46,004 nucleotides of DNA from JBCBEX01 sp038528235 (GCA_038528235.1 JBCBEX010000027.1:1-46004), one strand, 5' to 3'; numbered from the stretch's first letter, positions 17,811 through 32,058 are shown. The notes: a model not told the origin generated them from the letters alone. Program-made: numbers and translations.

Positions 17811-18338
17811 CTACCAACTCGATGGGCAGGATGCCGGAACGGTACCGGCGTCCTCCCAGGTGGGCTCCAGGCTCGTCCAGCCGCGCCCATACGTTGAGCC
17901 GCTTCCAGGAGGGGCGGTCATAGGAATGAGTTGGATGCAGTCGGACGTGCTACCATAAAACCGCAGTTCGACGCCCACGCGGTACTCGGGATTGAGCACG
18001 CGCATTGGAGCGCCGTTGGCGCCCAGGTTGAAAGGCGGGTAGTACAGCCAGATGCCCTCCGGGTCGAGGCGAATCTGGTTGACCGAGTCGTAGGTCTCTC
18101 CGTAGCCGAGGCCTTGCCAGGTGAAGCCGCGTAGGAAGGACTGCTCCTGGCCGCCAGCGAGCGCCCCAGGCTTGGCCTTCCACGCGGTCACGTCGGCCAT
18201 CGTCTGCGCTGCGAGGGCATACACACGGTCCGCCGTGCTCTTGCGCCGGTTTTCCTGGAAGGACTCGATGCCGCTCGTGACCGAGAGACCGACGATCACG
18301 ATGCCGAGGACGAGGAGCAGGAGTTGTTGCTGGCCCAT
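17811..18338 (-). CDS. Pilin-like small exported protein, paralogue 3 (divergent)
   Basis: This 175-aa protein begins MGQQQLLLLVLGIVIVGLSVTSGIESFQEN, nearly identical to the two paralogues 9 kb away, but the remainder has diverged strongly. Shared features are the length, an AWKAKPGA segment in place of AWYKKPEA, a VELRFYGSTSDCIQ strand matching VEVYVFGPYPECIV, and a terminal Cys-x-x-Ser-Trp. The pattern of a frozen N-terminal helix and a variable head is what pilin families show. It is divergent in position from the other two, single-copy here, and lies downstream of dnaK on the same strand. No function is established. Confidence 0.75.
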   Translation of the reverse strand: MGQQQLLLLVLGIVIVGLSVTSGIESFQENRRKSTADRVYALAAQTMADVTAWKAKPGALAGGQEQSFLRGFTWQGLGYGETYDSVNQIRLDPEGIWLYYPPFNLGANGAPMRVLNPEYRVGVELRFYGSTSDCIQLIPMTAPPGSGSTYGRGWTSLEPTWEDAGTVPASCPSSW

Positions 18339-18447
18339 GGGACTGGGGGGAAATGGAAGCGGGCTGAGTAGGTGGGTGCCCGCATTGGCAGGGAGATGTG
18401 TAGGATGGAGGACGAATCAACTCCTGTACCGCCGCGTCCTAACACGC

Positions 18448-18482
18448 GACCGCCCCGGCAGCACGGGGCTACCGGGGCGGTC
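18448..18482 (-). terminator. Terminator hairpin downstream of dnaK
   Basis: GACCGCCCCGG at 18448-18458 pairs with CCGGGGCGGTC at 18472-18482, an 11-bp GC stem with a 13-base loop, about 50 bases past the dnaK stop. The U-tract on the minus strand is weak. Confidence 0.6.
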
Positions 18483-18531
18483 AAGCGGTTGGAATGGAAC
18501 GCCATGCCGACGGCACAGCGCCGGGGACGCA

Positions 18532-20448
<1,917 letters not shown>

Positions 20449-20848
20449 GAGGAGGAGTTGGTTCTAATGGTCGTGCTGTCGAAAAGGAGGAGGCGCGCGC
20501 CAGCGAGCCTCGGGCGAGACCCATGAAGCGGGGAGCGTCTGCCAAAACGTGACCCTGGCGCTGCAGGCCTCACGAAATCTGTAGCACAAACCGTAGTACC
20601 AACCCCGTGCCAGCGACCACGATGCTGACAGGGTGGCAGGATGGGAAGGGAGAAGGATGAAGTGCGAAGCCAGAAGTAAGGCTACGGATCGAACCGGGGA
20701 CCGCGACTCGGCCTAGCTATCGCATCCTGCGAATTGGCTCAATCACGGAGCGCATTAGGTCATCCTTGGCTTGCCAAGCCCACACGAAGCGAACACCTTC
20801 CTAAGGCAACAAGGCAACAAGGCAACAAGGCAACAAGGCAACACGGCC
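20449..20848. other. 400-base region upstream of dnaK
   Basis: This gap should hold the dnaK promoter on the minus strand, but I see no confident hexamer pair and no CIRCE element. It has a tRNA-like T-arm motif near 20687 (discussed under rejected items) and an 8-bp tandem repeat at 20803-20842. Nothing here looks coding. Confidence 0.4.
20803..20842. repeat. Tandem repeat, five copies of AAGGCAAC
   Basis: Five perfect, uninterrupted copies of the octamer AAGGCAAC lie just past the stop of the small gene at 20849. The array is outside coding sequence. Perfect short arrays of this kind are prone to slippage. Confidence 0.9.
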
Positions 20849-21130
20849 TCATGCAGCCAGCGCCAACGTAGCGCTCGGAAGCTGCGCCTCGGCGACGAAG
20901 ACGCGGCCGTCTTGGCTCCGGACGACCTCGCCCGTGAGCAGCCCGCTCTCGATGAGCTGCGCTGCGAAGACGTGCCCCAACTGTGACGCCGACTGACCCG
21001 GACGCAGCGCCGTGCTGTCGAGGTGGCGTGCCGCGAGGTCGTTGATCGTGCACCAGTCGAGCGTGCCGTGCGCGCGGGCGTGGGTGACGAGGCGGCGCAG
21101 GAAGGCGGGCGCGTGGTGGTAGGTCAGCAT
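20849..21130 (-). CDS. Small unknown protein (winged-helix-like appearance)
   Basis: I do not recognise this gene. From ATG 21130 (MLTYHHAPAFLRRLV) it encodes 93 aa, soluble and alanine-rich. The order of segments, a helix FLRRLVTHARA, then TINDLAARHLDS, then SQLGHVFAAQLIESGLLTGEVVRSQDGRVFVAEAQL, with a final strand-like hairpin, looks like a small winged-helix fold, but this is a guess from pattern alone. An in-frame start at 21181 would add 17 residues. Coding potential is moderate; no homologue is recalled. Confidence 0.55.
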   Translation of the reverse strand: MLTYHHAPAFLRRLVTHARAHGTLDWCTINDLAARHLDSTALRPGQSASQLGHVFAAQLIESGLLTGEVVRSQDGRVFVAEAQLPSATLALAA

Positions 21131-21319
21131 GGAAGCGCGGGTGAGGTGCGGAGGGTTGCGCAGGTGGTACACGCATAACATCGCCGTTGGGGGTGACAGG
21201 ATGTGTCATAGGGGTCGCAGAAAGATTCAGATTTCTGTCCACGTCCCGATGCCTGCGGCCGCCCAGCAAATCGGCGCGGCTCCCTATTTTCAGGCCCGTC
21301 TCCATCTGCCTGTCTCCAT

Positions 21320-22201
21320 ATGACCTCGCCCTACCCCCGCGACCCCGCCTTCTCCACGTTTCGCGGCCTCGTCGGCAAGAATGTGCTCGTGACCGGCGGT
21401 AGCTCCGGCATCGGCCAAGCCATCGCCATCCGCTTCGGCTACGAGGGCGCCAACGTGGCAATCAACTACCTCCGCGACCGCGACGAGGCCGAGGCCACCG
21501 AGGACCGCATCCGCGAGGCGCGCGCTCAGCACGTCGCCGCGTTCCAGAGCTGTGCCGAGCAGGTCCGGGCCGAGGACGTGCAGGTGTGCCTCCACCAGGC
21601 CGACGTCTCCGACGCCCACGAGGTCCGCGACATGTTCGAGCGTGCCATCGCCCACCTCGGCGGCATCGACGTGCTCGTGAACAACGCCGGCATCCAGATC
21701 CCGAGCGACTCCCACGACACGACCGCGGCCGAGTTCGACAAGGTGCTCGCCGTCAACCTGCGCGGGGCGTTCCTCTGCGCCAAGGAGGCCATCGAGCACT
21801 TCCTGGAGGCGAAGAAGCCCGGGTGCATCATCAACGTGTCGAGCGTCCACCAGATCATCCCGAAGCCGCGTTTCGTGGGCTACTCGGTGAGCAAGGGCGG
21901 CATGCAGAACCTCACGCGCACGCTCGCCCTGGAGTATGCCGCGCAGGGTATCCGCGTCAACGCCATCGGCCCCGGCGCGACGGTCACGCCCATCAACTCG
22001 GCGTGGATTGACGACCCCGAGAAGAAGGCGATGGTGGAGAGCCACATCCCGCTGGGCCGCGCGGGCTCGTCGGAGGAGATGGCCGCCGTGACCGCCTTCC
22101 TCGCCTCCGAGGAGGCCGCCTACATCACTGGCCAGACGCTCTACGTGGACGGTGGCCTGACGCTCTACCCCGACTTCCGCACGGCGTGGTCGAGCGAGTG
22201 A
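21320..22201 (+). CDS. Short-chain dehydrogenase/reductase, glucose-1-dehydrogenase-like
   Basis: This 293-aa oxidoreductase uses NAD(P). The cofactor motif T25-GGSSGIG, the structural NNAG at 121-124 and the catalytic set Ser175, Tyr188 and Lys192 are all present. The C-terminus ITGQTLYVDGGLTLYPDF is typical of classical SDRs annotated as glucose 1-dehydrogenase. An insert at about residues 68-90 (HVAAFQSCAEQVRAEDVQV) lengthens it relative to the usual 250 aa. It is followed in the same direction by a GH63 glucosidase, so the pair may release and then oxidise a sugar. The actual substrate cannot be read from sequence. Confidence 0.9.
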   Translation: MTSPYPRDPAFSTFRGLVGKNVLVTGGSSGIGQAIAIRFGYEGANVAINYLRDRDEAEATEDRIREARAQHVAAFQSCAEQVRAEDVQVCLHQADVSDAHEVRDMFERAIAHLGGIDVLVNNAGIQIPSDSHDTTAAEFDKVLAVNLRGAFLCAKEAIEHFLEAKKPGCIINVSSVHQIIPKPRFVGYSVSKGGMQNLTRTLALEYAAQGIRVNAIGPGATVTPINSAWIDDPEKKAMVESHIPLGRAGSSEEMAAVTAFLASEEAAYITGQTLYVDGGLTLYPDFRTAWSSE

Positions 22202-22218
22202 GGAGGCTGTCAGCTTGT

Positions 22219-22235
22219 GGCTGTCAGCCGTCGGC
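22219..22235 (-). repeat. Short repeat, reverse complement of the copy at 16484 (family C)
   Basis: GGCTGTCAGCCGTCGGC is the exact reverse complement of 16484-16500. With the related string at 22452-22478 it brackets a family A element in inverted orientation. Confidence 0.7.
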
Positions 22236-22256
22236 AAAAGCAGACTGTCCCAGACT

Positions 22257-22401
22257 TGTCATCCTGAGCGGAGGCTACAGGCCGAAGTCGAAGAGCTTGC
22301 CCTCGCGAACGCGGGGGATCTGCAGATCAGCTTCCAAGCACGAATCAGAGCATCGAGGTAGACGGAGATCCTTCGACTCGCGCTGCTCGCTCAGGATGAC
22401 A
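22257..22401. repeat. Dispersed palindromic intergenic element, family A copy 3
   Basis: The ends are TGTCATCCTGAGC and GCTCAGGATGACA. At 145 bases this copy is longer than copies 1 and 2 owing to an inserted segment near 22295-22320. It occupies the SDR-GH63 gap. Confidence 0.9.
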
Positions 22402-22448
22402 TGCTGGGCAGATACAATCACAAACTTGCACACACCGCACCCAGACCG

Positions 22449-25202
<2,754 letters not shown>

Positions 25203-25298
25203 TTGTTCAGGTTCATCTACTTGTTTTTGTTGACGAAATGCTCTACGTTGAACGCAACGCGTTGACGCGGTACGAGGCACCAACCGACGAGGGCACCG

Positions 25299-25862
25299 AT
25301 GGCACGCCGACGAAACTGGAGCAGCGAGATGTTTCGGCACCTGCGCCGCGGGAAGTACGACCGCGCGCTCTACTACGCCGCGGGCGGCGACCCCGACCTG
25401 CTGCTGGCCTACCACGACCGCAAGGCTGAGCCCAGAGGCGCAGCACCAACGCCCAGCGCGCCATGTCCTCCGGCGCAGCGGCGCGTGTTCATCAACGGCA
25501 CACCGCCCACCGACGAGGCGTGGACGATCATTCAGCACTTGGAACGCACGGCCGGAAGCACACTGCCCGACGGGATGCACTGGTACGATGCCCAATGCGG
25601 GGCCTTCGGACCGTGGGGGCAGGCGACGTGGGTGTTTCTCCCGCCCGCGCTCCCGCTCGGCGGTATGCTCCCGCCGCACTGCTCAGGACCGGCCACCGGC
25701 GTGTTCGTGAACGGCCGCGACGTGCACCCGTCGGAGTGGCAGCACCTCAGCCTGCTCGTCGGTCCGATCTATCCCGGCTACTATGCCCTCGACGCGATGG
25801 GCAACTTCGGCTACGCAGGGCAGCCTCCTGCGACCAACCTGCGGGCGCGGATGGGTTTCTGA
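25299..25862 (+). CDS. Unknown 187-aa protein with an internal repeat
   Basis: I cannot name this protein, though its wording resembles a widespread uncharacterised family. It has two related halves: residues 63-107 (VFINGTPPTDEAWTII... GMHWYDAQCGAFGPWG) and 135-174 (VFVNGRDVHPSEWQHL... GYYALDAMGNFGYAG). Each half is a strand, an NG turn, a helix and an aromatic glycine-rich hairpin. A basic N-terminus (MARRRNWSSEMFRHLRRGKY) precedes. There is no signal peptide or membrane helix. It follows the GH63 gene by about 100 bases in the same direction and may be in its transcript. No function is inferred. Confidence 0.7.
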   Translation: MARRRNWSSEMFRHLRRGKYDRALYYAAGGDPDLLLAYHDRKAEPRGAAPTPSAPCPPAQRRVFINGTPPTDEAWTIIQHLERTAGSTLPDGMHWYDAQCGAFGPWGQATWVFLPPALPLGGMLPPHCSGPATGVFVNGRDVHPSEWQHLSLLVGPIYPGYYALDAMGNFGYAGQPPATNLRARMGF

Positions 25863-25870
25863 ATTGAGAG

Positions 25871-25986
25871 GGCTCCCCCTGCTTGACACGCCTGAACGTC
25901 GATCAAGCCGTCCCCCTCACATACGAGGGGGACAGTCTGAGGAGCGGAGCGCGTCAGCGCGGAGGCGACGCAAGACGGTGGGAGCC
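25871..25986 (+). repeat. Palindromic intergenic element, family B copy 2
   Basis: The element runs from GGCTCCCC to GGGAGCC, contains the CCCCCTCA...TGAGGGGG hairpin and shares a long identical stretch (from GGACAGTCTGAGGAGCGGAG on) with copy 3. It directly precedes the lon-tail remnant, exactly as copy 3 directly precedes the real lon end. Confidence 0.85.
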
Positions 25987-25988
25987 TG

Positions 25989-26089
25989 CCAGTTCATCAC
26001 CGTCGCCTCAGCGAGGGCACCGTCGGCGGGCGTGCCGTTGGCGTGCGCCTGCTCACGCTCGGGGATGGCGAACTTCTCGGCAGGGTGCA
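25989..26089 (-). pseudogene. Remnant copy of the 3' end of lon
   Basis: On the minus strand this segment encodes PAEKFAIPEREQAHANGTPA then DGALAEATVMN, matching the true Lon C-terminus (PAEKFAVPEHASTNGKAAED, ALAEATVMN). The stop codon TAG has become TGG. The two copies are offset by 1277 bases up to a six-base in-frame insertion, and the differences keep the reading frame, so the copy looks like the lon tail of a related strain rather than a decayed duplicate. Similarity stops at about 26089; no upstream lon sequence is present. Confidence 0.85.
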
Positions 26090-26105
26090 CAATAGCGTAC
26101 CGGTG

Positions 26106-26125
26106 ATATACGAGAAATCGTATAT
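26106..26125. promoter_or_regulatory. Operator-like inverted repeat upstream of the toxin-antitoxin genes
   Basis: ATATACGA, four bases GAAA, then TCGTATAT: perfect 8-base arms in an AT-rich patch 50 bases before the toxin start. Toxin-antitoxin operons with HTH antitoxins are typically autorepressed at such palindromes, which overlap the promoter. Confidence 0.7.
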
Positions 26126-26174
26126 TTAGTCTATCCGTGCGTGTGCTGTTCCAGTTGCCTACACTGATTGTCCC

Positions 26175-26537
26175 GTGAGCGACGAGCCTAAAGCCTGCGT
26201 GTTCTGGGCAGATACCTTGGAGCGCATCCGGTCCTTCCCGCGTGATGTCCGTATCGACTTCGGGCACGCGCTGACGCTCGTGGAGCAGGGCGGCGTACCC
26301 GCGCGGTTCGATCATCTCTCGGAACTCGGGAGCGGCGTCATGGAGATCAAATCCAACCACGACCACGAAACCTACCGAGCGTTCTACGTCGCCAAGTTTC
26401 CCGAAGCGGTGTATGTGCTCGACGCTATCCACAAGAAGTCGAAGCGGGGCAAAGCGCTGCCTAGGGCAGACAAAGCGCGCGTGCGTCGTCGCTACCGCGA
26501 AGTGCTCGCCCATCGTGCCGACACGGGACACGCTTGA
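26175..26537 (+). CDS. HigB/RelE-type toxin (phage Gp49-like family)
   Basis: This is a probable mRNA-cleaving toxin of a type II toxin-antitoxin pair, 120 aa, beginning with GTG. The family pattern is clear: FPRDVRIDFGHAL helix, LGSGVMEIKSNHDHETYRAFYVAKFPEAVYVLDAIHKKSK strands, and a C-terminal helix with KARVRRRYREVL. The HKKSK-like basic patch is the usual catalytic and RNA-contact region. The toxin precedes its antitoxin by 26 bases, the reversed order typical of higBA. A strong palindrome lies upstream. The gene sits inside a segment flanked by direct repeats, suggesting acquisition. Confidence 0.9.
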   Translation: MSDEPKACVFWADTLERIRSFPRDVRIDFGHALTLVEQGGVPARFDHLSELGSGVMEIKSNHDHETYRAFYVAKFPEAVYVLDAIHKKSKRGKALPRADKARVRRRYREVLAHRADTGHA

Positions 26538-26563
26538 CGCGCCATCCCTAACTTAACAGACCT

Positions 26564-26857
26564 ATGCCTGCCGCCTTCCAGACGTCCTCTGGCAACGTAT
26601 TTACCGACCTCGGCTTCGACGCGGAAGAAGCCGCGCTCCTACGGGTCAAGTCGCGGCTCCTCGGCGCGCTCTCCGAGTTCGTGCGTGGTTTCGAGACGCA
26701 GCGAGACGCCGCCGCCGCGCTGAGCGTCAAGCAACCGCGCATCTCTGAGATCGCCAACGGCAAGCTCTCCGCGTTCTCCACCGATCTGCTCATCCGTCTC
26801 TGCGAGCGGGCTGGCATCGAAGTGACCGTCGCGGCAGAGACGTATTCCGCAGAATAG
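26564..26857 (+). CDS. HigA/XRE-type antitoxin
   Basis: This is a 97-aa helix-turn-helix protein, partner of the preceding toxin. The HTH reads QRDAAAALSVKQPRISEIANGKLSAFSTDLLIRL, matching the HTH_37/XRE antitoxin group. The N-terminal part (FTDLGFDAEEAALLRVKSRLL) is the usual toxin-neutralising segment. It would neutralise the toxin and repress transcription at the palindrome at 26106-26125. The gene is intact; the pair looks functional. Confidence 0.9.
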   Translation: MPAAFQTSSGNVFTDLGFDAEEAALLRVKSRLLGALSEFVRGFETQRDAAAALSVKQPRISEIANGKLSAFSTDLLIRLCERAGIEVTVAAETYSAE

Positions 26858-26873
26858 CGCGTCGCATCAGGGC

Positions 26874-27110
26874 ATGAGTCGCTCCCGAAAAAAGACGCCG
26901 ATCTCCGGCATCACGACGGCCACGTCGGAGAAGCACGACAAGCGCCTCGCCAACCGGCGCTCACGGCGCCGTATACGCCAGCGCCTCGCTGCGGGGCACG
27001 ACGGCACCGACCTGCCGCTGCTCCGCGAGGTGAGCAACGTCTGGGCGATGAACAAGGATGGGAAGCTCTACTTCGATCCTGCCACGCACCCCAAGCTGAT
27101 GCGGAAGTAG
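26874..27110 (+). CDS. Small basic protein of unknown function downstream of the toxin-antitoxin pair
   Basis: This is a 78-aa lysine/arginine-rich protein (MSRSRKKTPISGITTATSEKHDKRLANRRSRRR). I recall similar RKKTP...SEK.DKR.ANR proteins in several phyla, all uncharacterised. The C-terminal half, LREVSNVWAMNKDGKLYFDP, is less basic. Nucleic-acid binding is plausible from the charge. It starts 16 bases after the antitoxin stop and is likely in the same transcript, within the repeat-flanked cassette. It is convergent with lon. Confidence 0.75.
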   Translation: MSRSRKKTPISGITTATSEKHDKRLANRRSRRRIRQRLAAGHDGTDLPLLREVSNVWAMNKDGKLYFDPATHPKLMRK

Positions 27111-27135
27111 CCCATCGGGATCGTTCCGGCGGTCC

Positions 27136-27263
27136 GGCTCCCCCTGTTTTTCGTGACGGTCGCAGGCTCCCGTGTCACAAAAAACTGTCCCCCTCACACA
27201 TGAGGGGGACAGTCTGAGGAGCGGAGCGCGTCAGCGCGGAGGCGACGCAAGACGGGGGGAGCC
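27136..27263 (+). repeat. Palindromic intergenic element, family B copy 3
   Basis: The element runs from GGCTCCCC to GGGGAGCC, with the CCCCCTCA...TGAGGGGG hairpin inside. It fills the gap between the small basic protein gene and the convergent lon gene, ending two bases before the lon stop, and could act as a bidirectional terminator. Confidence 0.85.
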
Positions 27264-27265
27264 CG

Positions 27266-29791
<2,526 letters not shown>

Positions 29792-29835
29792 GAAGATGGG
29801 GGCTGAGGTGGCGCGGCCTATTCGCGGACCGCGTG

Positions 29836-29862
29836 GGAATAGTACCCTGGCAACAAAGTCAA
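29836..29862 (-). promoter_or_regulatory. Weak candidate promoter for lon
   Basis: On the minus strand TTGACT (29857-29862) is followed after 15 bases by TATTCC (29836-29841), about 45 bases before the lon start. The spacing is short and the -10 is imperfect, so this is tentative. Confidence 0.28.
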
Positions 29863-29993
29863 GAACTAGGCCAACTCGATAGGCATGCCAGAGTGGCAGA
29901 GGGTCATAGGCCGCAAGTCCAGGGTCGCAGGTCGCGAGGCACGAACCGACTTGCGGATGGGCGTGAAAGCCGACACCGTCTACGACCTAGGAC

Positions 29994-30254
29994 CTATCCC
30001 TTTCGCTTCCCGAAGAGCTTGTCGAGCACCTTCTCGTTGGTCAGCAGTGCGGTCAGCCCGGCGAGCACGAGTTCGCTGACGAGCTTACGGCCGGTGCTGA
30101 ACTTGAAGAGCCCGACGAATGCCTTGCCGAGGCCTTTGCCCACGCCCTTGACGAGCGCGCCGCCGAGCTTGAGCGTGAGCGGGATCAGGATCGCCGCGCC
30201 GAGAAACCCGATGACAGAGTTGACGGCGGCGGTGCGGACAGGCTTGGTAGACAT
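29994..30254 (-). CDS. Small membrane protein of unknown function
   Basis: This is an 86-aa protein beginning MSTKPVRTAAVNSVIGFLGAAILIPLTLKLGG, with one clear hydrophobic helix, then a glycine-lysine amphipathic stretch (LVKGVGKGLGKAFVGLFK) and a second hydrophobic segment (LVSELVLAGLTALLTNEK), ending in a basic tail (KLFGKRKG). No family is recognised. The start at 30254 is preferred over 30293 because the extra residues are unlike protein. It sits between lon and the divergent SCP2-like gene. Confidence 0.65.
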   Translation of the reverse strand: MSTKPVRTAAVNSVIGFLGAAILIPLTLKLGGALVKGVGKGLGKAFVGLFKFSTGRKLVSELVLAGLTALLTNEKVLDKLFGKRKG

Positions 30255-30405
30255 GGGGCGCAGAGCAAGGTGGGGCGGTCGGCGATGGAGCAAGTCTGAC
30301 GTGCGCGGGACGAGGCGCGTAGGACGGGCACTGATTGCGACAGTTTAGCGCGCCGCCCTATTCTGTAGACCTACGATCCCACAACCCCAACAGGTCCCCC
30401 CACCT

Positions 30406-30846
30406 ATGGCCGACGCCCCTCGCTACTGGACGCCCGCGTTTATCGAAGCCTTCGTCGAAGCAATCAACGACGACGAGGACTTCCAGCACACCGCGCGCAA
30501 GTTTTCGGACACCATCATCTTCCGCTGCCTCGACACGCCCGACGGCAAGGACATCGAGGCGACCTACGAGTTCGACGAGGGCGAGATCGTGAGCGTCGAG
30601 ATCTGGGAAGAGGACGCGCCGTCCGCCGATCTGCGCGACGACCCGTTCAACAAGAAGACCACGATGGCGCGCGCCACAGCGCCCTATCCCGTGTGGGTCA
30701 AGCTCGACAAGGGCGAGATGAACGCGCTCCAGGCGATCACGTCGCCCGACTACGAGGTCGAGGGGCCGAAGCTCAAGATCATGGCCAACATCGGCGTGCT
30801 CAACGGCATGGGCGACGTCGCGGCGAAGGTCGAGAAGACCTACTAG
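30406..30846 (+). CDS. SCP2 sterol-transfer-domain-like protein
   Basis: This is a 146-aa soluble protein whose pattern fits the SCP-2 lipid-binding fold: EAFVEAINDDEDFQHTARKFSDTIIFRCLD at the N-terminus, a central acidic strand region, PYPVWVKLDKGEMNALQAIT, and the ending GPKLKIMANIGVLNGM that resembles the GKLKVKGNM element of the family. Members bind lipids or acyl-CoA. It lies 238 bases upstream of a phasin-like gene in the same direction, so a link to storage-lipid granules is possible but inferred. Confidence 0.7.
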   Translation: MADAPRYWTPAFIEAFVEAINDDEDFQHTARKFSDTIIFRCLDTPDGKDIEATYEFDEGEIVSVEIWEEDAPSADLRDDPFNKKTTMARATAPYPVWVKLDKGEMNALQAITSPDYEVEGPKLKIMANIGVLNGMGDVAAKVEKTY

Positions 30847-31084
30847 CGTGGCGATCCAGCAAGCTCGGCGCTGATGCGCCGGGGCGATGCAGGCGGTCCT
30901 GCAACCTAGATCGCCTCGCTGACGAAGGCGCTGTGCACGCGTCGCGAAGGAACAAAGGAGAATGCCGCATTGCGTCATTAACACTGTTTACCTCTGAACT
31001 TTCCGGCGCTTACTCCATAGGACCTGTGCGCGGGCTCGACCCCTGAGCACGCCAGCCTCCCTCAAACCAGACTCCATCCCGACC

Positions 31085-31951
31085 ATGGCCAAGAAGAAAA
31101 AGAAAGTCGTCATCTCGAAGAAGAAGTCGAAGAAGTCGGGCAGCGCCCCGAAGGCAGCTCCGAAGTCGTCGAACTCGCTCTTCACGATCCCGAACAACCT
31201 CGCCGACCAGGCGCGCGACATCTGGATGGCGGGCCTCGGCGCGCTGTCCGCCGTCGAGGAGGAGGGCGCGAAGCTCTTCAACTCGCTCGTGCAGCGTGGC
31301 GAGGAGTGGGAGCGCACCGGCCAGAAACAGCTCAAGGCCGCAGCCGACTCGGCGAAGAAGCAGGCCGACGACGCGACCGACGCGGCCAAGGAAACCGTCA
31401 AGGAGATGACGGCCGCCACAGCCAAGATTATCGACGACCTCGAGAACCGCATCGAGAGCGCCGTCGAGCCGGTGCTGGAGCGCATGGGCGTCCCGAGCAA
31501 GCAGGATCTCGCTGCGCTGACCTCGCAGATCGAGATGCTCACCGAGAAGCTCGAGCGCATCGCGAAGGACGACCGCACGAAGGTGTCCACGAAGGCAAAG
31601 AAGGCGGCCGAAGCCGTCTCCGACGCGGTGAAGGGCTCCGCCGAAACCGTCAAGAAAGCGGCTAACAAGAAGGCGGCCAAGAAGAGCGCCGCGAAGAAAG
31701 CCACGGCCAACAAGGCCGCGCCGAAGAAGACCGCCAAGGAGGTGGTGGCCAGCGTCTACGCCGTCGAGAAGCACGCCGACGGCTGGGCCGTGATGAAGGA
31801 GGGCAACGAGCGCGCCACGAGCGTCCACGGCACCAAGGCCGCGGCCGTGAAGGAGGCCCGCGAGATCGCCCGGACGCACGCGCCGAGCATGCTCGTCATC
31901 CTGAAGGCCGACGGCTCGGAGCAGGAGCGCAACACCTACGAGGCTGAGTAA
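31085..31951 (+). CDS. Phasin-like PHA granule protein fused to H1-like and DUF2188 segments
   Basis: The 288-aa protein has four parts. Residues 1-25 are lysine-rich. Residues 30-165 match phasins of the PhaF/PhaI type, with IWMAGLGALSAVEEEGAKLFNSLVQRG and the marker MGVPSKQDLAALTSQIEMLTEKLE. Residues 166-220 are a Lys/Ala repeat like histone H1 (KKAANKKAAKKSAAKKA). Residues 221-288 look like DUF2188 (VYAVEKHADGWAVMKEGNERATSVHGTKAAAVKEAREIA). PhaF-type phasins coat polyhydroxyalkanoate granules and bind DNA through such tails, spreading granules at division. The added DUF2188 end is unusual. A strong terminator follows. Confidence 0.85.
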   Translation: MAKKKKKVVISKKKSKKSGSAPKAAPKSSNSLFTIPNNLADQARDIWMAGLGALSAVEEEGAKLFNSLVQRGEEWERTGQKQLKAAADSAKKQADDATDAAKETVKEMTAATAKIIDDLENRIESAVEPVLERMGVPSKQDLAALTSQIEMLTEKLERIAKDDRTKVSTKAKKAAEAVSDAVKGSAETVKKAANKKAAKKSAAKKATANKAAPKKTAKEVVASVYAVEKHADGWAVMKEGNERATSVHGTKAAAVKEAREIARTHAPSMLVILKADGSEQERNTYEAE

Positions 31952-31981
31952 CCTCGCGCTCCGGCTGACCTACTCCCACAG

Positions 31982-32019
31982 CGGGCACCCCAGCATCACG
32001 CTCGGGTGCCCGTTTTTTT
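31982..32019 (+). terminator. Strong Rho-independent terminator after the phasin-like gene
   Basis: CGGGCACCC at 31982-31990 pairs with GGGTGCCCG at 32004-32012, followed at once by seven T residues. This is the clearest intrinsic terminator in the window and lies 30 bases after the stop codon. Confidence 0.93.
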
Positions 32020-32058
32020 GGCGAAGGTCGAAGAGGTGCGGCGACGGAGCCACACGGG

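Noticed and set aside
20449..20600. Possible CIRCE heat-shock operator upstream of dnaK
   Set aside because: No TTAGCACTC-N9-GAGTGCTAA or close variant is present.
20680..20760. tRNA-like T-arm text (reverse complement contains GGTTCGATCC)
   Set aside because: No matching T-stem, anticodon stem or acceptor stem can be paired around it; at most a degraded remnant or chance.
20803..20842. Possible CRISPR array
   Set aside because: The repeat unit is an 8-mer with no spacers; it is a simple tandem repeat. No CRISPR or cas gene is seen anywhere.
25917..26531. 204-aa minus-strand frame covering the toxin gene and lon-tail copy
   Set aside because: Only its C-terminal part is meaningful, as a lon remnant; the rest is antisense to the toxin.
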